From Rhytidiadelphus loreus (taxonomy: Eukaryota; Streptophyta; Bryopsida; Hypnales; Hylocomiaceae): a stretch of DNA of 64,000 nt. Location of the stretch: assembly GCA_947034895.1 (NCBI GenBank), contig OX344762.1, positions 45,178,760 through 45,242,759 of the forward strand, in the 5' to 3' direction. Both the position numbers and the translations under genes were made by a program. Below, one piece after another: positions 37,587-48,912 of the stretch (position 1 is the stretch's first letter; every line of letters starts with the position of its first letter). The notes below the pieces were generated by a model that was not told where the DNA came from, made no database searches, and was given only the letters and a program-made list of their open reading frames with translations.

Positions 37587-38711
37587 GTTTGATAAATTTT
37601 TTGTCTAATAGGTGTTTGAGGGGTCATTTGCAAGTTTGGAACAGAATTGAGCCAGGATGGCCAAAAGAGGTAAACATCCAAAATTGACTTTTGAAGGATT
37701 TGACCATTGATGGAGCACATGATATTCATAATATGGGAGAGGAAGAGTTAGGGTTTCCATAGGTCCTTAGAATTTAAGAGCCCTGTCAAGAATTCACAAG
37801 GAAGCATGACCCAAATTTGCAAAAGCTGGAAAAATGGCCATGATGTGTAACATTGTAGGTAAAATCCACAAATTCAGATTACATGCAATCAAAGAATGAA
37901 GAAAGGTATTTTTTAACTAAAAAACATGCTAGGAGCATAATGATGAAGCCAAATTTCCAAGATTTCCTATTACAAGAATGATTCCTCCTTGAAAGAATTA
38001 AAACCAGGAAGTAGAAATTTTCATCCTACTATTATTAGTGTCAAATTCCAATGTGAACTTCTACTTAGCTTTAGCAGACATCTTAGAAGTTTTCTAAGAA
38101 GTTTCATGTCTTTTTGGATTATTGAAAATGACTCCGTAGGTAGAGAACCGTGTTTATCGGCATTGAGAATTTCGTAGAAATTAACTTAGTAGCTGTAAAA
38201 TCCCATTGAAAATTAAAATAGTGTTCTTTAGCATAAATAAATGCCCAGTCAAATTTCATGACATTCCGACACCGACAAGTACCCCAATTGGAAACGACAA
38301 CGATTTTTTTAATAATTTACAAAATGGCAACGGATTGACTAGTGCACCAGGGACGTACGACATCCAATTGATGTCAACTTGGACTCTTTTTTTACTTTCT
38401 CAAACCTTTCAAACCTCAGGAAGTCAAAACATTGAAAAAATGCAAATTCCAACATTTGGATTTTTGACCTTCTTCACTGATTTACTGAATGTTAGTTTTT
38501 ACTTGCAAAATCGCCTACAAGTAGGTGGTTGAGGACCTTACAGACTAATTTGGGTCTTCTAAAGACAATGGCGCAATTGGTTTGACATTAGGAGCTTTTC
38601 TCCAAAAGTTTAAAAATTACAACAATAGTAGTAGATTTCGAATTTAGTTCATTTTTATTTACTTAGGAATAGGTATAGGTAATTAGAGGGGAAATGGGGG
38701 CCTTAGATGAG

Positions 38712-38718
38712 TATAAAG
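38712..38718 (+). promoter_or_regulatory. TATA box of LTR L2
   Basis: TATAAAG in GATGAGTATAAAGGTCCC, followed by CTCTCTCTTTGCACCCC. Collinear with L1 and L3. Confidence 0.5.
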
Positions 38719-40543
38719 GTCCCTTCATCCTCTCTCTTTGCACCCCTTTTGTTTTCATTTTGACCCTCTTTTCATTTGTAATCATTTTTCTCAATTACGC
38801 CAAAGTATTGGTGTTGTTTGATTTTTGGCTATTTGGCCAAAACACTTGCTTTTGTTGTTGTTTGTAGAGAAAACTTTGCCCTCTTTTCTTAAGTGTTGAA
38901 CTTCTTTAAAAGGATGTTGGAGTCCCTTTTGAACAAGCTTGTTTTCATTGCATTTCAAGTCTTATTGCACGACTTCTGTGTCTTTGTTCTCATATCTTTG
39001 CACTAACCTATACAAATTATTGGTCAAGTGTTTTTGTACTAACACTCATCCAAACACTTGTGTGGGATCTCCCAACTTTGTATTGGAGAAAATCCTCCAT
39101 CGTTGGTTACTAAATTTTGTGTTCCAACTGTTAAAGTGTCTATAACTAATAATTTCCAATTAAATGTGTGCGTGGGATCTCACGATTCTAAAGTTGTTGA
39201 AAATCCCCCTATCACCTTGACATTGGTAATATGTAGTCTTCGAGTTGTTTGGTTGCCTTTTGAAAGAGAAGTTGCATTGGAACCAACTCTCAAAGATCCC
39301 CGCTTGATCCTTGTGTTGTCACTAAATTCTTGTGTCATGTGACGGCGAAGCAAATGCCAAATTTTCCATATTTTTCTTTTAAATTTGGGCCTAAACCCTT
39401 GTTTAAACCCCTTATTTAAGACGAAGCTTCGTTCCTAGTTCTAATTTTTCCATGTTTTGATTTAGTTAAAAGGGTCCCCCAAAAAGACCCAACATGGTTT
39501 CTAAAACCAAGATTAGCAAACAACCGCCAATTAATTTGGTAGAAAGGACCAAAAAAGGGCCTAGACTAGCCAAGCCGAGCATATGTGCTTAGTTAGTAAG
39601 CCCCTGGACCAACTAGTGGATTGCTGGACCACTAGTAGGTTGTTGGGCCTTACCAATGGGTCACTTGATTGGAAGCACATACCAAAATTCACATGCATCA
39701 ATTGAAAATCAACTCATATTGGGATGATACCCCCAGAGGATCCCAATTTGAATTTTTCAGCATAAAAAATAACAACAAATCTGATGTGGTATAATAAAAA
39801 ATCATGGACAAGTGCTAGATCCATATTCAAAATTCAGAGTTTTTTCTTGAACACCAAGAGCTTTTTTTTAGGACCAAGAACTTAACAAATCAACCCAAAA
39901 TGAAGTTAGAGGAGGCTAGATCAACCTAAAATTAAGTTAAAAGGAGGCAAGATCAGCCCAATTTGAAACACAAAGGAAGACCAAAACTCACCCTATTGAA
40001 CTCATCATTTAAATTCCAGCAATTAGAAGTCAAGCCAGAGTTGACTATACTAGGAAGTGAGTGGAGAAGTCCAGGCCATGTGTAGGGAGCAAAAGCTCAA
40101 GAAATTCAAGCAAAATCTTGCATCTTAGGAGGTCGTAGCTAGGGTGTGTGTTAGGCCTTACAAAAAGTGTTGTTGGAATTGTGCTAGAAGTTGGCATTTT
40201 ATCTCAATTTAATCCCTCCATTTGAGCGTATACTTGACAAGCCAGAGCTTTGCATTGGCAAGAAAATTGCAACATCAAAGCAACGAATTCACAAAAACAA
40301 AGCCCAAGTGAAGGAGACAAGTGATGAAATAGGAGACTCAAGGGAAGAGAGAATGTTTAATTGCATGTGCAAATTCCATTAGAGAATATTTGCCATCACA
40401 CAAGGTTGGATTTTTTTGATAGGACAAATAGAAAAAAAAGAAAAGGAATAGTTGACCTTTAGGAAGAATCTAGTATTTGTTATTCATTAGAAGAAGTCAA
40501 ACAAGCTTTGTCCTAAGTCTTTGTTTGATTCCAAAATACTTAG

Positions 40544-40865
40544 ATGGGTAATTTCGTTAAAACGGCGGTATTCCAAGTGCCATTTTTAGATTGCCTAGTC
40601 TGAACTGTAAAAGTAACATGTAGTACATGAGTAGATTTTAGAAATCTTTGGTTTATATAGATTTCAGAGATCTAAGACATATATAGATTTCAGATTTTAA
40701 GGTCTGGATTTTTTAAGTGGCATCTAGGATATGAGTAGATTTCAGAAATCTAAAAAAGGTATAGATTTCAAACATCTAGGATAGTTGTACATTTCAGACC
40801 GCTCGGTCTAAACTGTAAAAACTGCCAAAATAGCGGAATGGTGCCATTTTAACGAAATTGCCCAT
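40544..40865. mobile_element. 322-bp TIR element (MITE) in L2
   Basis: Inverted ends ATGGGTAATTTCGTTAAAAC and, from the right, ATGGGCAATTTCGTTAAAAT, flanked by TTAG on both sides (40,540-40,543 and 40,866-40,869). L1 has the empty site with a single TTAG (complement CTAA at 9,221-9,224). The interior holds about five irregular copies of ATAGATTTCAGA(A/G)ATCTA. Superfamily not assigned. Confidence 0.85.
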
Positions 40866-42846
40866 TTAGCCAAATATTTAGCATTAGATTTGATAGAATT
40901 TGATTCCCAAAAAATATCTACAAGAGAAAAGAAAATAATTATAAAGAAATAGGAAGAAAAAAAAGAAATCCTTTAGAAAGAAAAAGTCTGGAAATTCTCC
41001 AAGCCTTTATAGACCTTGCAAAAATTCAACATCAAAACACTAAACATTGAAGATGGAGTTGGAAATTGCCATGGACAATTTGATGACATTATGCAACAAT
41101 GATGGCACCAATGCGGAGGTTAGTAACTAATGATTTAACCCAAAATTCTTGCATTTTTACTAAAGCCATTAGGATAAAAGTTAACAATTGAATTTAAGAA
41201 TAGAGATAGAATTACTCATAGGGAATTAGAAAAATATATTAAATAGGAAGTTTAAATGGATATAAAATTACCATTCAAGTAGTTAGATAAGTTTCTACCA
41301 CCATAATTCAAGGAATTTACTAAATTTTATTCTTAGGTTAAAAATAGTAGTGAAAGTGAATGAAAAAGTAGAAAGTTAGTAAAAAAAAATCTTCTAAAAA
41401 TCTCTTAAAAATATTAGAATCCAAGATAAAAGTAGAAGTAACTTTGAAATTCAAGGTAAAAAAGAATTATGGTGAATTTTTATGAACTGGTTAACAATAA
41501 AAAAAATCCACCACAAATAACATTTACCAAGAAAGACAAAAGTAAGAAGTTTTTACCTTTGAAAAAAAAATTGAGTAAAACGTCAAAAGAGTAAACCAAT
41601 TAATCCAAAAAAATAGAAATAAAATTCTAAATTATCCAATTAGTAAGAAAAGGTTAAAGATTTACTAATTAGGTTAAAGAAATTCACAAGAGATAAATTA
41701 AGGGTAGAATCTTGAAGAGAATATTTTCAAGATTTCAAACTAATTTTATCTTTAAAATTGGATAAAAATCAAAAGATTTAGAGTAGTTTGAAGTTTTCAA
41801 GAAAAATAGAGTAGATTTGGATGAAAGTCAACAAAAATTGACCAAATCAAATCAAAATCAGAAGTTCAGAACTTAGATTGAAGATAAAAAACAAAAAATA
41901 ACCCAAAAATCAAATGCAAATTTTGATAGTTAGAACTCTAAAAATCAACGGATTAAGTTTTAGAAGGTAGTTTAGTGTCAAACTTCATTTGCCAATATCT
42001 TCTAGATACTATGATTTAGGATTTAGGGTTTAATTTGACCAAAGTTTTAGAAAGTAGTTTTAGATACCTTGGTTGAAGGTTTAATTTGACCAAAATTCAT
42101 CACTTGCTTCTTAAAAGCTACTAACTTTGAAAAATGATTTTAAAGATAATAAATGTTAGGAGTATAGTATATATTAGAGTGATGTTTAAGGGTTAAGGTA
42201 AATAAAATATACAAAAAACAATCATTTGAAATGATAATTATGGATGCCCATACATACATTAGAGATGGAATCAAGTTTGTGAATCCTAACAATTATAATA
42301 TCCTCACCACTATCTATACTTTTATAACAAATGATTGTATGTTTATGATGACGTCATGATCTTGGCAACTAAAGGGCCCATGGAAGTTCAGGGTACCATG
42401 AGAAAGCCCTCAACAAGAATTTGTGTACAAGAAATTTTTTATAGCATTCTAAGCTATGTAGTGAAAGATATTGAATTTTCAAGTTTTAATTTCATTAGAA
42501 ATTAGAAAGCTAGATGGAAATTTGAAAATTGGTTGTAGAGAGCCATTGAGCCATTAGGCAATAGTTGTTGGGCTACAGAATACTTTGGTCACCGTGTCAT
42601 TTTATTTTCAAAATTATTTTAATTTAATTTAATTTTTTCTTTTAATATAAATGTTTGCTAATATTTCACTTTTTATATTTTTTATATTTAAATCTCTTTG
42701 CCAATATTTTTCTATTTTTCTATCCCAAGTAAATTAAAGATTAAAAAATATGATACAAAAACTAATAGAACACATGATATTAAATGTCACTACTACAAAT
42801 AATTTGCTATATTTAACAAATTGAAAAATGGGTATGAAAGGGGATT

Positions 42847-43191
42847 GTGGACAAATTAGCTTTAAGTCTTGTGGCAATTACAAATGATGTACTAATGGTT
42901 GTGGCATTTGCATATGGTATACTAGTGCTGATTAAAGTTGCTATTCTTGCTCTTATAAAGTACAAATTAAAATCTTCAATTTGGAACAATCCATGTGGTC
43001 AGATTGAAAAGAGTCTTGAATGGAATTCCGGCCACATTGGTTCCATACAAACCCTTGAGTTGTCTTATGTCAACACCAACCATAGTTTTTTATTTCATTT
43101 ATTTTGGACAATTCACAAAGGAATCTTCATCGGAGAGAGAAAGGAATTTACATCCTACAAATATAGATGGAAACATGCAAAATATAAATGA
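42847..43191 (+). CDS. 114-codon ORF of the R repeat, second copy
   Basis: Homologue of 29,832-30,152 with eight more N-terminal residues (MDKLALSL). The hydrophobic half, the IWNNPCGQIEKSLEWN segment and the C-terminal IHKGIFIGERKEF..YKYRWKHAKYK are all kept. Differences between the two copies are mostly single substitutions without frame loss. Product unknown. Confidence 0.3.
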   Translation: MDKLALSLVAITNDVLMVVAFAYGILVLIKVAILALIKYKLKSSIWNNPCGQIEKSLEWNSGHIGSIQTLELSYVNTNHSFLFHLFWTIHKGIFIGERKEFTSYKYRWKHAKYK

Positions 43192-43309
43192 TAATTCATT
43201 TATTTATCCCAAAATATGTACATTCATGCCAAAACAACAATATTGTTTTAAGATTTTGTAGCTATTTAGTAATTTCATGCCTCCATTAAAGAAAATTTAG
43301 AGCCTATAG

Positions 43310-43544
43310 ACACTATAAGAAACCCATGTTTTAGGTGATGTTTTGTAATTTTTTCAGACGGATTTTAGGTGACGTTAGAAAAAACAACTTGTGTTTTTTT
43401 TTGTCAATAATCATGTCCAATATAACGTGTGGATGTTATATTGGACGTGATTATTGACAAAAAAAAAGTTGTTTTTTCTGACGTCATCTAAAATCTGTCT
43501 GAAAAAATTACAAAACGTCACCTAAAACGCGGGGTTCTTATCTC
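43310..43544. mobile_element. CACTA-type foldback MITE (235 bp)
   Basis: Nearly the whole element is one inverted repeat around a short centre near 43,428. The left end is CACTATAAGAAACCC; the right end has a degraded match. TAG is duplicated on both sides (43,307-43,309 and 43,545-43,547). R copy E has the empty site CCTATAGAGGACC near 30,265. CACTA termini with a 3-bp duplication point to the CACTA (CMC/EnSpm) superfamily. No coding sequence. Confidence 0.85.
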
Positions 43545-43878
43545 TAGAGGACCATTGAACTTTCTATAGCAATGCAAATACAATAAAGAAGAGAAATAAA
43601 AAAACAATAAAAACATAAGGATATAATTAAAAATCATGTACCACGTAATTGCCTCAAATGCCATAGTAGATTTGGGACAACTTAGCTATAACTTTTTTGG
43701 CAATGGCACATGGCATACTAGTGCTCATTTATTTTGGATAGTTTGTAAGGGGATCTTCATTGGAGAGAGAAAAGAATTTACATCCTATAAATATAGACTA
43801 GCCTTAGTTGGTATTCGATAAAAGATTGATTAGGTTTCCAAAACTAAGGTAGATGGATGATAGATTGATTGGCTTTGA

Positions 43879-44819
43879 CCCCAAAAGGTCAATAACTATG
43901 TTTTCACCAAACCACTCCAAAATTGTCATTTCTAGGACAAGCACTAAATTATAGAAAAAAAACATTTTTAGAAACACGTAATTGTAGGATCTTGTAGTAA
44001 GCTGGTTAGAAAAGATGTCCAAAAATATTCAAAAGTTTCCACTATGTTGATTGCAAGATATTAGCATTTGAAGTAACAAATTTTTTTTTGGCCCTACAAA
44101 AATCCGGGCAGCTGCACTTCACAAGGTCACATTTATATGAAAAATGTCCAAAATGGTGGTTACTCTTTGTATTCCTTCATCGAGGGAAGTTGGCTACATG
44201 CTTGAAAATTCTCAAATCATTTGAAATTGTACAACATATAGGAAAAAAATGATAAGTAGAATGAAGTAGAGAATGATTAAAAATACTAAATTGGTAAAAA
44301 TTTATTTATAGAATTGAAAAATACCAATCTCAATGGTTGTAATGTTGTAATAAACAACATACACCTAATTTTATTAATTTTTTTCCAAAAATATTTAAAA
44401 CAGAGTTTAATAAAAGACTTCAAAGTTTATTTTAGAGTAGAGATTCCTTAACTATTCACAAACTAATCCAAACTAAAATTCCTCATAACTTTCATCTCAT
44501 TAATCAAAATAGAATGATTCAAAGCTTACTACATATATAAAAATCTAGAGAATCAATTTCAATTTTTTTTATTTTTAAAAAGTAATTTTCAAAAAAGATT
44601 CTTTTCTACGTAGGTTGTTTGCCGAACATTGAAAATTACATATTGTGCAATAAATTTTGGACCATGTAGTCAAAATTTATGTAAATTGTTGGTCCTTAAA
44701 GCTACCCCTTAGGCAGATGTTGTGTGGAAATTTTAAAGAAAAATAAATAAAAATTCCACTTGTAGTGAGCTGCCCAAAATCGCTATGTTGTTAAAAAACG
44801 CAGTTTGGTCCTTTAGAGG
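43879..44819. mobile_element. TTAA-flanked TIR element, copy 3 (piggyBac-like, non-autonomous)
   Basis: 941 bp between TTGA (43,875-43,878, one change from TTAA) and TTAA (44,820-44,823). The termini are CCCCAAAAGGTC and, from the right, CCTCTAAAGGACCAAA. R copy E has the empty site GATTTAATACAT (TTAA at 30,630-30,633). The most diverged of the three copies, but blocks stay in order, for example CTCATAACTTTCATC and TTCAAAGCTTACTACATATA against copy 2 near 61,160-61,215. Confidence 0.75.
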
Positions 44820-44848
44820 TTAATAAATCTTTAGTTCTTTTGAAGGCG

Positions 44849-47668
44849 GTATCTTTCCATCAAAGACACATATTTGTTATTTATTCAAAGCATCTCGCTA
44901 TGAATAGATGAATCATGAAGCCCTAATACTTGAAGCTCCTGGATCAAATCTAAACGTGCTATATCATGACTTTTGCAACATTTTTGAAGTTAACATTGTA
45001 AAAGAAAAGACTTTTCAAGAAGTAATCCATTGTTCAACCACAAAAAGATCTTCATAGATCTATACATCAAATGAGTTTAGAAGCACGTGACTTCAAAAAT
45101 TCACTACAAGATAAAACTTGAATTTTGAATTCTTGAGTTTTGGTATGCAAATTTTCCTTATTCCATATGCACAAAGTACTCCAAAATTTCCTAATTATGA
45201 TGTATTTTTTGTAATGGTAAAAACTTTGACCCCTAGGTTTTTAACAAAGTGTAGTACACATTAAAATGGTTTAGGTTTTGAGTAACTAGTATTGGCGATC
45301 TTCTCAAAAGTCATCTTTGCATACCTAATCATCCTCACCTTGCTTTTGAACATTCAAATGTTCCATCTTTGAGAAATAAAAGTGTAGAAGCAAATTGATG
45401 AATCTGTTGCTACGAAAACTAGTTTCATTACAGGCATTGCAAAATATGATCACATCATTCGAGTCCAAATATTCTTGTGGTGACCAGTATATTCAATCAA
45501 CCAACATTATTAAGGCATCACTTTTATCTTTGGCTTCAATAAATTTTACACATTATGTTCAAAAATAATATTCAACGCTACCATCATTTAGTTGCAATTA
45601 GCCTATTTGTGAAATAAAATATTCTTCATTAACAATCAATCTTGTCAAAAAAACTTGCTCAATTTTAGGTCAAAACCTTATTAGCCTGAGCTTTGCAATC
45701 ATATGGTATGCAATATTCACAATATAGAACCTCATTCTAAGCTCTTTTTTAAAGGCTAATGTAGAAGAAAAAATTACCAATATTTTCAACATTACATAGG
45801 AGTCGATTTCCACCTAACAATCAATACAGAGTTGTAGAGAGATTTAGTGAGACGTAAACAAACTCTTCACTTTAGTTCAAAGTGAAGGTATTCTTCACCA
45901 TCAATTTGTTAAGAGTGGCCAATGGTCTAATTGTTCATACAATGTGATTTAGAGAGCAACCTTTCACATAATTTAACTTTGCACATAATGTTCAGCAACT
46001 ATTGAAATACTCTAGAGTTTAAACAATCGTATCAAAGGCCCTCGAGATTGGTGTGTTGGTTCACATCAAACGATCTCTTCTTAGAGACACGGGTTCGATT
46101 CCCGTAGGTGCTTCATAGTGAGCCCGGCATCTACCGACTTAAATCCACCTCTGCATATGCCGGACACCCTACCAAATCATTGGCAAATTTTTTTATTATG
46201 TTTTAGCTCACAAGCACATCATTTGGGGATACAAATATTTTTACAATTTTAATTTTTTCTTGGGACAAATGCAGTAATGTTCAATGATAATTGCATAAAA
46301 TTTTCCAATACATTTGTTAGAAACCATCAACATTCTAGGGGAGGACACTCTCACTACATTTGGGGTACCCACGTGCGGCGGTGGAAAAAGTAATACATGT
46401 AATTCACCTTGAATAAACTATAATTTCATTCTAAAATTTTGAGCTTTGTTTAACAATGACTAAAGGTTTCTATTGACAAAAAATTCAATTCCAAATAACA
46501 TAAGATATATTGTCTAGAAAGGGTTGAAAAATGAACTAAAATGGCATGTTCTCCAACTAAAATATTTATAGAGCTCACATGAAGATGACTATTGCATCAA
46601 TATTCAACCAAAATAAACTTTCAATAGAAAGCTATTCTATATAAATTTTTTTTCATTTTTCAAATTTTTTTTCTTATATAATATAGAGGTGTGAAAGTTA
46701 TTTTCAGCTTTACAGTGTATCTTTTTTCTTCAAAAATTTATAACTAATTACTATTAGCACAAAAAAATACCAATAATTCAAAACATAAACTTCTAAAGTA
46801 GTAAAATCTATCCATAATTTTTTTTTTGAAAAAGAAATTAAATTTTAAGGTGTATTACTTGTTTTACTTTTTCCGCCGCACGTAGTTTGCTAAAACATAG
46901 GGAGTGTCCTCCCCGGGTCAACATTTTATACTAGATATCTTCTTTTTACATTCAACAAAGTTCACCACTAGCTTGCTAAAAGCTACTATCTTCATTTTTT
47001 TTGTGATAAATGAAATAATGTTCAATGATAATGTAATGAAAACTTGCAATACATTTGTTAGAACCTATGAACATTTTATACTAAATTTCTTCCTTGTGTA
47101 TTCAACAAAGTTCATCACTAGCTTCCTAAAAGTTATTAACTACGAAAATTTATTTTAATGATAATGAATGTTACTTATTGAAAAATAGGTTTGTAAGGAG
47201 ATTGTGGACAATTTGGCCATAGCTTTAGTGGCAATGGCACATGGCATATCAATACTCATTTTATTTTGGATAGTTCACAAAGGAATCTTTATTGGAGAAA
47301 GAAAGGAATTTATATCCTACAATTATAGATGGAAACATGTTAAATATAAATGATAATCCAATTAGATTTATGCAACCCAAAATGTGTACATTCATGCAAA
47401 GAACACACAATATTGTCCTAAGTTTTTATAGCAATTTAGCAATTTCATACATCCATTAGAAAAAAATTGGAACCTATACAGATCCATTTGACTTTGTATA
47501 GCAATACAAATACAACAAAAAGTGAAATTTTAAAATTAAAAAACAAACAAACCTTATACATATAATTAAAAATCATGTACCACGTAATTTAAAAAAATCA
47601 AAATAAACACATACATATAATTAAAAATCATGTACCACATAATAGCCTCAAGTGCTATAGTAGATCGA
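44849..47668 (+). repeat. R-family repeat, copy G
   Basis: Directly follows H. It has the unit start, the 64-codon ORF region (45,072-45,266, frameshifted), and a tRNA-like segment with B box GGTTCGATTCC at 46,092-46,102. An insertion at 46,335-46,917 interrupts it. The right part has the C-terminal motif of the larger ORF (47,260-47,352) directly behind a deletion. Similarity fades at GTAGATCGACAATTTTTT near 47,668. Confidence 0.75.
46335..46917. mobile_element. 583-bp element with 8-bp target duplication (hAT-like)
   Basis: Flanked by TCAACATT on both sides (46,327-46,334 and 46,918-46,925). R copy F keeps the empty site CATCAACATTTTATAC near 31,986. The termini share GGGGAGGACACTC in inverted form, with a second inverted block GCGGCGG.GGAAAAAGTAA/TTACTTTTTCCGCCGC. 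An 8-bp duplication suggests hAT; the end bases (CTAGGGG/CCCGGGG) are not a textbook hAT end. No transposase ORF. Confidence 0.8.
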
Positions 47669-48640
47669 CAATTTTTTAGATCGACAATTTTTTAATTAAT
47701 TTTTTAGTTCCCTATATTTACATATCTGTTGGAAATCAAACAAATCTCAGAAGGCCCCAATTTTCTCTAATGCATTGAGAAAGAAAGAATATACCCTCAA
47801 ACGACAATTTTTCTCCCTCAAAAGAAAAAACCACCATCCCCACAAACTAGTCTTCCCACTCACACCTACTTTATACCACGGTCCAAAGAATCAACTTGAA
47901 ACCACGGTCCAACGAATCTACTTTATACCGTGGTCCTTAGCCAAGTTCCAAGGACCTGGGGAGTTGCGTCGAGGCGTAAAACCAGAAGACAAGGCATCGT
48001 GGTGTGTGCCTTAATGAGTGCAACCCTTGAATTCAGCTGTCCTTTGGTTGACAAATTTGGTGAAAGCGACGAAAGCAGTGCTTTCAGGAGTTCAGGTTGT
48101 GAGCAGGACGCCCCACATTGATGATAAGTATCGTGTGCTGTGATACAATTGTTTTTTACAAGTACGTGGACGGAACAACAAATCTTTGGAGGTAACGGTC
48201 GCTAACTACACCTTCAAATCGTCCGAGGCAGCAACAAAAAATTATGGTTCATCTTATTGAATTGTCCTTCTTTTTGATGTGGGTCTTGTTGGCAATTGAA
48301 ATAAACGATTTCTGATTCTCTTCTTTTGACGTGGATCTTGTTGGCAATTCCGTATTCTCTTATATACTTGTAACCTCGATTGCCAGATTGCACCAAACTG
48401 TGTCAGCTTGATGAGGAGCTTTACCGTCTACCATTCTTGATCTCTTACAAATCTTTACATGTGAGATCCAGTTTTGGGCTGGGCTTCATCCAGAATCAGT
48501 GGCTGGACTCACGGGCCAACTGAAGCTGCTCAAATTGTCGCACACAAGAAAGATTTGAGCAAAATAGCAGAAGAACAGCGAAACCCACTAAAGAACCAAC
48601 AGATTTTGCGAAGAGCTAATGAAGCAGGCAACACCGACAT
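47669..48640. other. Intergenic stretch beside the LHT gene
   Basis: Less AT-rich from about 47,880, where GGTCCAA(A/C)GAATC repeats and CC(A/G)(C/T)GGTCC blocks occur (47,877-47,938). Plus-strand frames of 63-79 codons (47,775-48,121 and 48,474-48,665) have no recognised domain and no splice support that I trust. It may contain the gene's downstream flank only. Confidence 0.4.
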
Positions 48641-48672
48641 GGTGGTAGTTGAGGTTCGAGGCTAAACGTTTG

Positions 48673-48679
48673 CTTTATT
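48673..48679 (-). terminator. Putative polyadenylation signal of the LHT gene
   Basis: CAATAAAGC on the minus strand, about 235 nt beyond the stop codon at 48,913-48,915. Confidence 0.45.
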
Positions 48680-48912
48680 GTACAAAGGGTTCCTGCTGCA
48701 TTTGCTTTTGTCAAGTGTACATTAAACTTTGGCAGTGAAACAAATCGGATCGAAGAAACAAAAATCATAATGCACATGTAATGTACACGCTCACTGTGGT
48801 GTACATCTCGACTGTTAAAAAGAAGATTTCTAACGAAGGCAACACACTGGTTTGAACTCAATTTTCATAGCTGGACCCACGCCACGGAGGAGCCACTGAG
48901 TCAGCGACTCGA

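Larger units (their letters stand above)
37587..42105 (+). mobile_element. Long LTR L2 (5'-truncated), fused to gag
   Basis: Plus-strand LTR collinear with the reverse complement of L1, from GATAAATTTTTTGTCTAA to about 42,105. It lacks the first about 240 bp, including TGTGAGCCCC; its place is taken by gag coding sequence, so the element is an internal deletion or recombinant. A TATA-like motif is at 38,712-38,718. It has the empty TTAA site (near 41,654) for the insertion in L1, and in turn holds a 322-bp TIR element (40,544-40,865) that L1 lacks. The 3' end runs into R copy H without the usual L terminus. Confidence 0.7.
42106..44848 (+). repeat. R-family repeat, copy H (right half)
   Basis: Begins TTCATCACTTGCTTC, the R position where other copies meet LTR starts, and runs to the unit junction at 44,848. 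It carries the 114-codon ORF (42,847-43,191) and a second partial copy of its C-terminal motif (43,636-43,821). Two elements are inserted: a CACTA-type foldback (43,310-43,544) and a TTAA-flanked element (43,879-44,819). Copy G follows head-to-tail. Confidence 0.75.

Noticed and set aside
37989..39342. Short ORFs in L2 (62-108 aa)
   Set aside because: They lie in LTR sequence and are broken in the matching parts of L1 and L3.
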